64,000 nucleotides of DNA from Candidatus Aenigmatarchaeota archaeon (GTDB lineage Archaea; Aenigmatarchaeota; Aenigmatarchaeia; CG10238-14; SCSR01). A program made the position numbers and the translations under genes. The notes below the pieces were generated by a model. The model made no database searches. It was not told the origin of the DNA and worked only from the letters and a program-made list of their open reading frames with translations. Of this stretch, positions 55,307-64,000 are shown piece after piece (the first letter of the stretch is position 1; the number at the start of each line of letters is the position of its first letter). The DNA lies in the NCBI GenBank assembly GCA_016187385.1, contig JACPJU010000001.1:649144-713143 (forward strand), in the 5' to 3' direction.

Positions 55307-56620
55307 TCAAGGCAGAATTCTCTCTGTATCTCTTGGGAATAATGTCGTCTCCCTGACATTTTCCACGTTCAGCAACTTCATCGTGAATCTTTCAATCCCC
55401 AGTGAAAAACCTCCCATACTGGGAACGCCATAGCGAAAGACTTCTGTAAACCACTTTAAAGAATCCAGATTCATCCCTTTCTCGTTTGCCTGGGATATTA
55501 TCTTGTCATATCGATGTTCCCTCTGCCCGCCTGATGACAGTTCCATGCCTTTGAACATCAAATCTATGCTCCTTGCCCATTTAGGTTCCTCATCCACGCG
55601 CATGACATAGAAAGGTTTTATCGCAGACGGGAACCTGTTGACAAAAAAGAACTCGGCCTTAAACTTCTCCTTCACATATTTCCCAAGAGCCTCTTCAGCA
55701 TCCCTGTTCAAATCTTCGCCTTCTGGTATATGCTTGTCCATGTCATCTAAGATGTCATAAATTTTCGGGAATTTCAATTCGGGGAAAGGAGTCTTCGGCA
55801 CTTTCACTTCTACATTCAACAATTCCACTTCTTCCGTGCATTCTTTTTTGATCTTTTCAAGCGCGTAAGCAACCATCTGCTCTTCAATCCTCATCACATC
55901 CTGCTCGCTCTCAATGAAAGCAATCTCCGCTGCTATAGTCCTGTGTTCAGTCATGTGCCTAATGGTGTGGCTTTTTTCAGCCCTCCAGCTGGGACCAATC
56001 TCGAATATCTTGTCAAATCCGCCAGCTATAAGCAGTTCCCTGTGAAGCTGCGGATCCTGGCGCAGGAAAACTTGCCTGTCAAAATAAACCACGGAAAAAA
56101 CTTCCGAGCCACCCTCAGATATACCTCCTATTAATGACGGCGTGAAAACTTTCATGAACTTGTCCTTCAGCAGGTATTCATCCATCGATGACATTAACTT
56201 CGACTGTACGGAAAAGATTGCCAAATTCTCAGGCGACCTCAAGTCAATAGACCTCCAGTCCAGACGGGTATCAAGATTAGCCTTTGTCTGTCTTCTCGGA
56301 TCCAATGGAAGAGACGTTTCAGCTTTGCTAATCACTTCTATCTCTTCGGGTATAATTTCAATGCCAGATTTAGTTTTCGCGGTCTTCGCTACCGCACCCT
56401 TCACAGATACAATGTCTTCTTGGTGCAGTCCTTCCATGGCATTCAAAACTTTTTTGTTTACTTTGTTCTTCGCCGCAGTTACCTGAACAACACCATCCCT
56501 GTCCCTCAAAAGAAGGAAATTAATGCCACCCAATAGTCTGACATCGTGGCACCACCCGTAAACAACAATGCTTTTGCCTACAGCCTTCTCCAAATCGCCA
56601 ATATGATGAGTTCGTTTAAT
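55307..56620 (-). CDS. aspS: aspartyl-tRNA synthetase (probable ATT start at 56620)
   Basis: class II motifs IGPSWRAEKSHTIRHMTEH, FSLGIERFTMKLL; N-terminus KRTHHIGDLEKAVGKSIVVYGW only reachable with non-ATG start. Confidence 0.93.
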   Translation of the reverse strand: MKRTHHIGDLEKAVGKSIVVYGWCHDVRLLGGINFLLLRDRDGVVQVTAAKNKVNKKVLNAMEGLHQEDIVSVKGAVAKTAKTKSGIEIIPEEIEVISKAETSLPLDPRRQTKANLDTRLDWRSIDLRSPENLAIFSVQSKLMSSMDEYLLKDKFMKVFTPSLIGGISEGGSEVFSVVYFDRQVFLRQDPQLHRELLIAGGFDKIFEIGPSWRAEKSHTIRHMTEHRTIAAEIAFIESEQDVMRIEEQMVAYALEKIKKECTEEVELLNVEVKVPKTPFPELKFPKIYDILDDMDKHIPEGEDLNRDAEEALGKYVKEKFKAEFFFVNRFPSAIKPFYVMRVDEEPKWARSIDLMFKGMELSSGGQREHRYDKIISQANEKGMNLDSLKWFTEVFRYGVPSMGGFSLGIERFTMKLLNVENVRETTLFPRDTERILP

Positions 56621-56870
56621 ATGACCACCCTGAATTAGATATCAATACCCACGCTATTGCCCATACAAGCAGGAATGTCACCAAAGTATTCGCCAACAAC
56701 CATGAAAATTTCTTCTTTTCCTTCACCAAAAATCTAATCGAAAGAAAAGATGTTAAATACACTACTCCAGCAACAACCACAGCCGTGCTCGGCTCAAGCT
56801 TCGCGGACACAACACCGGCAGCAAGACCCAGCACAAAATAAATCAAGTTCAACTTCCTTTCGCTTTCCAT
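56616..56870 (-). CDS. small membrane protein
   Basis: 84-aa hydrophobic ORF. Confidence 0.55.
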   Translation of the reverse strand: MESERKLNLIYFVLGLAAGVVSAKLEPSTAVVVAGVVYLTSFLSIRFLVKEKKKFSWLLANTLVTFLLVWAIAWVLISNSGWSY

Positions 56871-56874
56871 TAAT

Positions 56875-57592
56875 TCAGCTCCTTTTTCCCGTAAAGAATT
56901 CCATTACCTTTTTCTGCCAAGCCTTCTCCTGCAGCAGTTCTGTAGTGACCCACGACTTTCTTATATAGTCGGGCAACTCCCCTTTGGATTCTTTTATGAC
57001 CTGCTCAACAAACTGAATTGTGACAGCGTCATGACTGTACCCGACTCCTATGGGCCTCCCTACTTTTTCTTCAATCTCCTTTATTTCCCTGTCCCTATGA
57101 ACCTTTGCGACGATTGATGCAGCGCTCACAGCTATTACAGATTCATCCATATAATTATCAACTACCAATTCAACGTTTTTATTGTTTTTCACAAAGCTCG
57201 AAACTACGGATTTGAATCTGCTGGGATTATGAGTAAGCGAGTCTATATACACCAGAGAACTGTTAGTGAAATCAATTATCTCGGCCATTTTCATAGCTTC
57301 TATCTTATCAAGATTAACCCCCATTTTCCTGTAACTGTCGATCTTGCAAGCCCCAACTTTCAGAACAACAACATTCTTCGCCATCTTGTCTATGTGTTCG
57401 AAAATCTCTTCGCGTTTTTTTGGAGTCAATTCCTTGGAATCTTTTACACCCAGAGCTTTCAATTTCTTTTCTGATTTCTTTTCTATAGTCACGCCAGCCA
57501 GTACCATCGGACCGATGAGTGCTCCTCTTCTGGTAAGTAAGGTATTATCCTAACCTATTTCCAGCTTCATCGATCCCTGTGATTAGTTCCAT
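56875..57592 (-). CDS. rnhB: ribonuclease HII, predicted spliced gene: complement(join(56875..57527,57559..57592))
   Basis: Exon 1 MELITGIDEAG(R) plus exon 2 (R)GALIGPMVLAG...; DSKELTPKKREEIF, SSLVYIDS, SIVAKVHRD. Confidence 0.88.
57528..57558 (-). other. candidate 31-nt BHB intron in rnhB pre-mRNA
   Basis: CTGG/CCAG central helix, bulges AA^A and AA^G, inner helix TAGGT/ACTTA; removal restores DEAGRGALIGP. Confidence 0.8.
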
Positions 57593-57643
57593 AAATTTAT
57601 TTTCTCCTCAATTGTTTTATGTTTTTAATTTAAATCAATCTAT

Positions 57644-58120
57644 ATGCCATATCTTGAAGGAGTAGAATATCAATTATCAAAGGGAATGGAAATCGAGGAT
57701 ATTCTGGAAAAATACGATTGGAAAAATTTCGAAACTGTTGTATCTAAAATATTCAAAGAGAACATATTTCTTACAAAGCAAAACTTCCGATTCAAAACAA
57801 AAAGAAGATATGAGATTGATGTCGTGGCTGTAAAGAACAACCAAGTTTTTTGCGTAGACTGCAAATGGTGGGGGAGAGGAAGGTACAAGAAATCCAGTTT
57901 AAAGAATGCCGTAATAGAGCAGGAAAAAAGAACGAATGAATTTATGAAATTTCTCAAGAAAAATTACATAGCAAAAAGTCTATTGAAAATAGATAAACAA
58001 ACAATCCACCCGCTAATAGTTACCCTTCATGATGAAAACATGATAAAAGAAAACCAAACATTTGTAGTGCCTATCTGGAAATTAAATGCCTTTCTTAACC
58101 ACCTCGAGAACTACATTTAA
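57644..58120 (+). CDS. PD-(D/E)XK (Mrr-like) nuclease-fold protein
   Basis: RYEIDVVAVKNNQVFCVDCKWW. Confidence 0.7.
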   Translation: MPYLEGVEYQLSKGMEIEDILEKYDWKNFETVVSKIFKENIFLTKQNFRFKTKRRYEIDVVAVKNNQVFCVDCKWWGRGRYKKSSLKNAVIEQEKRTNEFMKFLKKNYIAKSLLKIDKQTIHPLIVTLHDENMIKENQTFVVPIWKLNAFLNHLENYI

Positions 58121-58189
58121 AAATATCCCAAAGCTTTATATACAATCTTTATAAAGGTATCATCACAATAAATATTGATTCGGGATAAA

Positions 58190-58750
58190 ATGCAGACAGA
58201 CTTCAAAATTCGCATAGAAAACATTGTTGCGTCGGCCTTCATCAACGTTGTAATTCCTTTGGAAAAGATAGTTTCTAAATTGGAAGGAATGGAGTACGAA
58301 CCAGAACAGTTTCCCGGGCTTGTTTACAGGATGAAAGAGCCAAAAGCTGCGGCATTGATTTTCGGTTCCGGCAAGATTGTATGCACAGGAGCGAGAAGCA
58401 CCAAAGACGTGAAGATTGTTTTCGGCAAAGTTGTTAAAGTAGTCGAATCTGTTAAAGTCAAAGTTCCAAAAACATACAGTACGAAGATAGAAAATATTGT
58501 CGCAAGCGCGAAGTTGGATGCGAAACTGAATCTTGATGCTATAGCCTTTAAACTGGAAAATTCTGAATACGAACCAGAGCAGTTCCCAGGTTTAGTTTAC
58601 AGGATGGCTAGCCCTAAGGTTGCATTCTTATTGTTCGGTTCCGGCAAGGTAGTTTGCACGGGCGGAAGAAGCATAAGCGATGTCAGGATTGCTGTTGATT
58701 TGCTGTCCAAACGTTTGCACAAGCTTAAAGGTGCGCTCAAAAAAGAGTGA
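58190..58750 (+). CDS. tbp: TATA-box binding protein
   Basis: Two TBP repeats: IENIVASA...YEPEQFPGLVYRM...FGSGKIVCTGARS. Confidence 0.97.
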   Translation: MQTDFKIRIENIVASAFINVVIPLEKIVSKLEGMEYEPEQFPGLVYRMKEPKAAALIFGSGKIVCTGARSTKDVKIVFGKVVKVVESVKVKVPKTYSTKIENIVASAKLDAKLNLDAIAFKLENSEYEPEQFPGLVYRMASPKVAFLLFGSGKVVCTGGRSISDVRIAVDLLSKRLHKLKGALKKE

Positions 58751-59263
58751 CTATTTTACTTCTCGTTGCAAAGTTTGCCTCAATGAAAAGATAGACTCGT
58801 CCAAATAATACAATATTCTTCTTACATAATGCTCTCTCGATCCTAGAAAACTCCGGTAATGCAAAATGTTTTCATACATTTCCTTGTCTCCTTTCAACAA
58901 ATCTAGCATACCGGCGTATTCCTCGTCTTCATATTTTATGATCTCATTTGATACACTCTTTTCTATGCCGTGCCACCATCGTAAAATTCTGACCAAGAAT
59001 GCTGGTGATAGTTCTGTTAAAAAATTTATATCTGGACTACAAATCGGCCTGACAGTTTCCGCCACATGCTTGTATCTGCCATTTTTTATATTTGTAGCAC
59101 GAGTTCTCCAATCTTGGTAGCATTTATCAATAAGCTCTATTTCGTCATCCGGCGCCGATCCTAAATATTCGGCTAAAACTTCTGGACCATTGTCGTACAA
59201 TGCTCTGATATGTTCATCGGGGTTTTCATCTTGCTCCATTTTCAATATTTGAGAAATCCACAT
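58751..59263 (-). CDS. hypothetical protein
   Basis: 170-aa ORF. Confidence 0.5.
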   Translation of the reverse strand: MWISQILKMEQDENPDEHIRALYDNGPEVLAEYLGSAPDDEIELIDKCYQDWRTRATNIKNGRYKHVAETVRPICSPDINFLTELSPAFLVRILRWWHGIEKSVSNEIIKYEDEEYAGMLDLLKGDKEMYENILHYRSFLGSREHYVRRILYYLDESIFSLRQTLQREVK

Positions 59264-59370
59264 AAAATTTTCTGTTATCCAAGGTTTTTAAATGAAGAGA
59301 GACTCGAAATAAATTCCGAACTATTTCAAAATTTAAGCAAAAATTTATATCTGCAAGAACATTGCTATTC

Positions 59371-62300
59371 ATGGACAATGCCGACCTTCTTGAGAAATTT
59401 GTTGACTTCCTGAATGAATTCTACAAGGACCATCTAGCCGAAGCTGCGAATGAAGGGAAGAAATCTTTGAACGTGGATTTTTCTTTTCTGGAAAAATTTG
59501 ACACAAGCCTTGCAGACTATTTTTTGGATAATCCTAGTGAGGTAATGCCGATGGTGCAAAAGGCTGTGAAGCAAATCGATGTCGGGATTATCAATGAGAA
59601 TTTTCGAATCAGAGTTTTCAACCTGCCTGAAGAGAGGAACATAAGAATACGAAACGTCCGCTCTGAACATATAGGAAAATTTATCATTATCGAAGGCTTT
59701 GTCAAGCGTGCAAGCGAAGTCAGGCCTGAAGTCAGTGAAGCTATCTTTCAGTGCATGGAATGCGGCGGCAACATAATACTTATACAAACAGAGAGGATGA
59801 TGAAGACGCCTATCGAGTGCGGGAATCCTGCGTGCAGAAACAGAACGGCTTTCAAGCTCGTTGATCAGAAGTTGTATGATGCCCGATGGACAGTTGTGGA
59901 AGAGCCGTTTGAAATCACAGAAGGAGAAAGACCATCCGATCTGAGAATCTACTTGAAGGAAGATCTCACAACACCAAAAATGCAGAACAAGACAGACCCC
60001 GGCAACAGAATTAAGGTTACAGGTATTTTGAAGGAATTGCCGCGGCGCGTGAAAGGCACTCCATCCCGCCAGATGGAGATATACCTCGATGCTGTTCATG
60101 TTGAATCTGTGGAAACCGAATGGGATGAACTTGAAATAAGTCCTGAGAATGAACAAAAAATTCTGGAACTGGCAAAATATCCTGACATTTATATCAAGCT
60201 GAGGGATTCTATAGCTCCTGCAATTTACGGTTTGGAAGACATCAAAGAGGCCATAACACTGCAGCTTTTCAGCGGAGAGACGCATGTGCAAAAAGACAGA
60301 TCGCGCGTGAGAGGTGACATTCACTGCCTCCTAGTTGGTGACCCTTCTTGTCTCGTAGCTGACGAAAGAGTTGTCATGTCTGACGGAACAATTTTAAAAA
60401 TCGGCAAAATGGGTACCGAACATCTCCAGAAAATCAATCATAAATTACACTTGGGGATGGGTAGAAAAACAGGCACGGCCGAAAGATTCCACATCTACAA
60501 AAAACAACCTATCATAGAAATAGTGACAGAAACCGGAAAATCCATTCGCGGGACCTGTAACCAACCGGTATTGCTGAGAAACAAAATTGACCATGAATGG
60601 AAAAGATTAGACGAGATAAAACTAGGCGACAAAGTAAGGGTTCTGCCTAAAATCGAATGTAGAAGAAAGAGCATTGTGCCAACAAAATGGAAAGATTATC
60701 CGTATTACCACAAAAGCTGGCACATAAAAGTTCCGGAATTTGTAGATGAAAATTTGGCTAGTTTATTCGGTTATATCATCGCAGACGGTTGGATTACAGA
60801 AAGACGAGTTGCACTGATAGTGAATAAGGACGAGCAGGACATAGTGCCCAAGCTTGAGCATCTATTCAAGGAATGCTTCAATTCTCCAATTAAATCTTAC
60901 CAGCACAAACGAGCCAGCCCAGAAATATCTTACTATCAAGTTGACCGCAGCCATGTTGCCAAATTGTTGCAATTTCTAAATGAAAAAAGAGTTCCAGATT
61001 CCATATTGCAGTCGGGTGATGATGTAGTAGCGTCATTTTTAAAATGGCTGTATGAAGGCGATGGTACAGTATTTTCAAAGGGCCGCGGAAGAACTTCTGT
61101 CAGCCTCAAATCTAACAGTTTAGAGCTTTTAAGGGACGTTCAAATGTTGCTATTGAGGTTTGGCATACATTCCAGAATACTCTGGGAAAATACACCTCGT
61201 GTCTCAACAATTAAAGGGCGCAAAATAATTGCCAAACCCTCAGGCTCTCTTATGGTCAGACGATCAGAGTCGATTCTGAAATTCGCAAAACATATAGGTT
61301 TTGTAAGCGAAAAGAAAAAGCGCAGATTAAAGGAAGCTGTCAAATACGCAAAGTCACATGTCCACAGGATACATAAAGAATTGACAGAAAAAGTCGTCGA
61401 GATTAACAGACTGCAACCGCAAGATGTGTTCGATGTCGAAGTTCCGATTTACCATAGATTTGTCGCCAACGGCGTGATAGTTCATAATACTGCCAAGTCC
61501 GCATTAATGAAGGTTGTTTCTGGTTTGATTCCACGAGGCCGATATGTAAGTGGAAAGGGGGTCTCTGTCGATTTCGACGATCCGATCATTTTTAAAGAGA
61601 ATGGTGTAATCAAAACCGACCTAATAGGCAAAGTCATTGACAAATATTATTCAAAAAATGAGACTGGTTTTGCGTCTAATGGAAAAATGATTGACGTACC
61701 ATGTTTTAATCCACAAACTCTTAAAATGGAATGGAAACCTGTAACAAAGGTATTCAGGCATTTCGCTGATGGCGATATATTCAAAATACAGCTTAGAACA
61801 GGCAGAGAGGTCAGAGTAACTGGAAGTCATTCGATATTCACGATAGAAGATAGCAAAATAGTGGCTAAGAAAGCTGGCCAGTTAAATACTGGTGATATAC
61901 TTTTGGTTCCCAATAAGCTACCTGAAAATGATAATAAAGTCGCGAGAATAGAAATTTGGCAAGAATTAAAGAAATTGAATAGTAAAGAAATAAAATTTGT
62001 AGAAGAATATCCCAACTTTATAAAAAGCAAATTTTCTGCACATAAAATACCCAAAACATTAGAAATAAACGAAGATTTAATGAGACTTTTGGGATACTAC
62101 ATTTCTGACGGTTCTATAGACTACGATGGTAAGAATCAGTTTAAAGTCAAATTTGACATCGACAGAAAAGATAAAGAGACTATTAATGACATAAAAAATA
62201 TTTCTAAGAAGTTGTTTGGAGTGGATGCTAAAGTATACGAAAGAAAAGATTCTAAATGTAACAATATTTACATACACGATAAGATAGTCTGCCTAATTCT

Positions 62301-64000
62301 GAAGGATGTAATTAAAGTAGGCAGAAACGCACATACAAAACGGATTCCTGATATTGTTTTTAATGTCGGTTCAGAGTTACAAAAATGGTTCCTATACGCA
62401 TTGATAAAAGGCGACTATGGTGTAACTGTGTCTAAATCTTTAATGTCGGATATATTGTATCTGTTTCTGTTGAATGGGGTAGTAGGCTCCTTTACAACCA
62501 AAAATATAAATAGGACGATAAAATTTCCAGATGGACACGAATCCAAAGTCAACGGGGAATATTATGAATTAAAATCGCCGAAAATCAAAAAGTTACTTGA
62601 AAAACAATTTTATAATTCGAATCTGCATTCGAGGGTTCCTATAGAATTCTTCCAGTCTGATATGATAAAAATAATTGGCAACAATGAATACGTAAGAGTT
62701 TCTGATTCTGGGTTTGAAGTAATCAATTCGAAATTCAAAAAATTAATCTACAATAGGCTTGAGTTAATAAAAAATGGCATTGATTTAAAATCACTAAGTA
62801 AGGTTATTTGCAGGAAAGAAAAATCAACCCATCAGTATCTGAAAAGCTTAATGCGCAAAGGATTAGTAGAAAAGGAAGGGAAGATATACAAAGTTTCAAA
62901 TAAAGGCAGAAAATTAATTGAAGAAATAGAATTTTTGTCTAAATTAAGAAATTCAGACTTGGCGTTTCTGAAGATTAGAAAAATAGAAAAGGTCAAACCT
63001 ACTTCTAGATTTGTATACGACCTGTCTGTCGATAAATACGAAAACTTTGTTGCTGGGTTTGGAGGTGTTATTTGCCATAATACTGGTGCAGGATTGACTG
63101 CGACTGTTGTAAAAGATGAAGAGTTTTTAGGTGGCTGGGTTCTTGAGGCAGGTGCACTGGTGATGACCAACAGGTCGATGTGCTGCATCGACGAATTCGA
63201 GAAAATTGAAAAAACAGATCTGGTCGCCTTGCACGAGATGATGGAGCAGCAGACAATCTCAATCGCAAAAGCGAACATAGTCGCAACACTGCCGGCAATG
63301 ACTTCTATACTGGCAGGCGGCAATCCGAAATTAGGAAGATTTGACCCTTATCTTCCCATCAAAGAACAGATTGATGTGCCGGAAACCATTCTATCAAGGT
63401 TTGATTTAAAATTCGCATTGAGGGACATACCGAATCCCGAAACTGACGCAAAAATGACAGAACATATTCTCCAATCAAGGCATTTCGGCGAGATTGAAGC
63501 AATGCCAATAATAGACAACGAAACATTCAAGAAATATGTCGCATATGCCAGGAAGAATTGCCACCCCAAGCTTTCAAGGGAGGCGGCAGACGAAATAAAG
63601 AGTTTCTATCTAAGTCTTAGAGAGCGTTCGGGAGAAGATTCGCCGATTTCAATCACACCAAGACAGTACGAGGCGCTGATAAGGATGGCCGAGGCTTCCG
63701 CAAAGATTCAATTGCGCAAAGAGGTTGCAAAAGAGGACGCACTGCGTTCAATAAATCTGATGAAGGCTTCGCTGAGGCAGTTCGGTCTTGAATTGGAAAC
63801 AGGAAAGATTGATATCGACAGGGCTGAAGGTGCAAAAGCAACATCCGCGCAGAGAAACAGAATAAGAAGTCTGCTGACATTGTTGGACGACTTGGAGAAG
63901 ACATTCGGCAAGGACATACCGTATGATGAGTTGATAAAATCAGCGAGAGCACAGGGTATAGAGACTCCTGATGAGATACTCAACAAGATGCAGCAGGAAG
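59371..64000 (+). CDS. mcm: replicative DNA helicase MCM with two inteins (runs off window end)
   Basis: Open frame across 59371..64000; LLVGDPS/TAKSALMKVVSGLIPRGRYVSGKGV/TGAGLTATVV...WVLEAGALVMTNRSMCCIDEFEKI. Confidence 0.95.
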   Translation, partial: MDNADLLEKFVDFLNEFYKDHLAEAANEGKKSLNVDFSFLEKFDTSLADYFLDNPSEVMPMVQKAVKQIDVGIINENFRIRVFNLPEERNIRIRNVRSEHIGKFIIIEGFVKRASEVRPEVSEAIFQCMECGGNIILIQTERMMKTPIECGNPACRNRTAFKLVDQKLYDARWTVVEEPFEITEGERPSDLRIYLKEDLTTPKMQNKTDPGNRIKVTGILKELPRRVKGTPSRQMEIYLDAVHVESVETEWDELEISPENEQKILELAKYPDIYIKLRDSIAPAIYGLEDIKEAITLQLFSGETHVQKDRSRVRGDIHCLLVGDPSCLVADERVVMSDGTILKIGKMGTEHLQKINHKLHLGMGRKTGTAERFHIYKKQPIIEIVTETGKSIRGTCNQPVLLRNKIDHEWKRLDEIKLGDKVRVLPKIECRRKSIVPTKWKDYPYYHKSWHIKVPEFVDENLASLFGYIIADGWITERRVALIVNKDEQDIVPKLEHLFKECFNSPIKSYQHKRASPEISYYQVDRSHVAKLLQFLNEKRVPDSILQSGDDVVASFLKWLYEGDGTVFSKGRGRTSVSLKSNSLELLRDVQMLLLRFGIHSRILWENTPRVSTIKGRKIIAKPSGSLMVRRSESILKFAKHIGFVSEKKKRRLKEAVKYAKSHVHRIHKELTEKVVEINRLQPQDVFDVEVPIYHRFVANGVIVHNTAKSALMKVVSGLIPRGRYVSGKGVSVDFDDPIIFKENGVIKTDLIGKVIDKYYSKNETGFASNGKMIDVPCFNPQTLKMEWKPVTKVFRHFADGDIFKIQLRTGREVRVTGSHSIFTIEDSKIVAKKAGQLNTGDILLVPNKLPENDNKVARIEIWQELKKLNSKEIKFVEEYPNFIKSKFSAHKIPKTLEINEDLMRLLGYYISDGSIDYDGKNQFKVKFDIDRKDKETINDIKNISKKLFGVDAKVYERKDSKCNNIYIHDKIVCLILKDVIKVGRNAHTKRIPDIVFNVGSELQKWFLYALIKGDYGVTVSKSLMSDILYLFLLNGVVGSFTTKNINRTIKFPDGHESKVNGEYYELKSPKIKKLLEKQFYNSNLHSRVPIEFFQSDMIKIIGNNEYVRVSDSGFEVINSKFKKLIYNRLELIKNGIDLKSLSKVICRKEKSTHQYLKSLMRKGLVEKEGKIYKVSNKGRKLIEEIEFLSKLRNSDLAFLKIRKIEKVKPTSRFVYDLSVDKYENFVAGFGGVICHNTGAGLTATVVKDEEFLGGWVLEAGALVMTNRSMCCIDEFEKIEKTDLVALHEMMEQQTISIAKANIVATLPAMTSILAGGNPKLGRFDPYLPIKEQIDVPETILSRFDLKFALRDIPNPETDAKMTEHILQSRHFGEIEAMPIIDNETFKKYVAYARKNCHPKLSREAADEIKSFYLSLRERSGEDSPISITPRQYEALIRMAEASAKIQLRKEVAKEDALRSINLMKASLRQFGLELETGKIDIDRAEGAKATSAQRNRIRSLLTLLDDLEKTFGKDIPYDELIKSARAQGIETPDEILNKMQQE
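60349..61488 (+). mobile_element. MCM intein 1 (380 aa) with LAGLIDADG endonuclease
   Basis: CLVADERVVMSDG...LFGYIIADGW...WLYEGDGTV...VHN|T; inserted at GDPS|TAKS in Walker A. Confidence 0.93.
61564..63081 (+). mobile_element. MCM intein 2 (506 aa) with LAGLIDADG endonuclease and wHTH-like segment
   Basis: SVDFDDPIIFKENG...LLGYYISDGS...LYALIKGDYG...FVAGFGGVICHN|T; inserted at SGKGV|TGAG. Confidence 0.9.

Noticed and set aside
1-64000. CRISPR array or rRNA genes
   Set aside because: No regularly spaced direct repeats with unique spacers and no rRNA signature seen by reading.

Overview
AT-rich archaeal chromosome segment, probably DPANN-like: archaeal core genes (TBP, RpoL, MCM, FtsZ, Dph2, Nre, Sec61-beta, GatCAB, RtcB/archease), short intergenic gaps and TATA-box promoters. 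About 60 genes are supported. They include a scpA-MBL-smc cluster, a pilin/Tad-like secretion locus, rtcB-DCoH-archease, ftsZ with a PRC-barrel gene, nth and polX repair genes, four tRNA genes, a compact RNase P RNA and many ORFans. The strongest observation concerns splicing. All four tRNA genes are interrupted by short introns that fit the archaeal bulge-helix-bulge (BHB) model, three of the five introns at non-canonical positions. In addition, the rnhB (RNase HII) reading frame is broken exactly inside its catalytic DEAGRG motif by a 31-nt segment that folds as a BHB and whose removal restores DEAGRGALIGP in frame, i.e. a candidate spliced protein-coding mRNA. The second strong signal is a family of perfect or near-perfect 16-bp palindromes (TGT-N10-ACA) in clusters upstream of tRNA genes and at the promoter of a Cas2/PaaX-like mini-protein. 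Others: an MCM helicase with two LAGLIDADG inteins, a retropepsin-like protein family, an orphan IS605/TnpB right-end (omega-RNA-like) remnant, a gatB 3'-end relic after a SAM-hydrolase gene, a seven-copy ACGAG array upstream of ftsZ, and Cys-rich and acidic microproteins. All calls come from reading the sequence; no database search was run.
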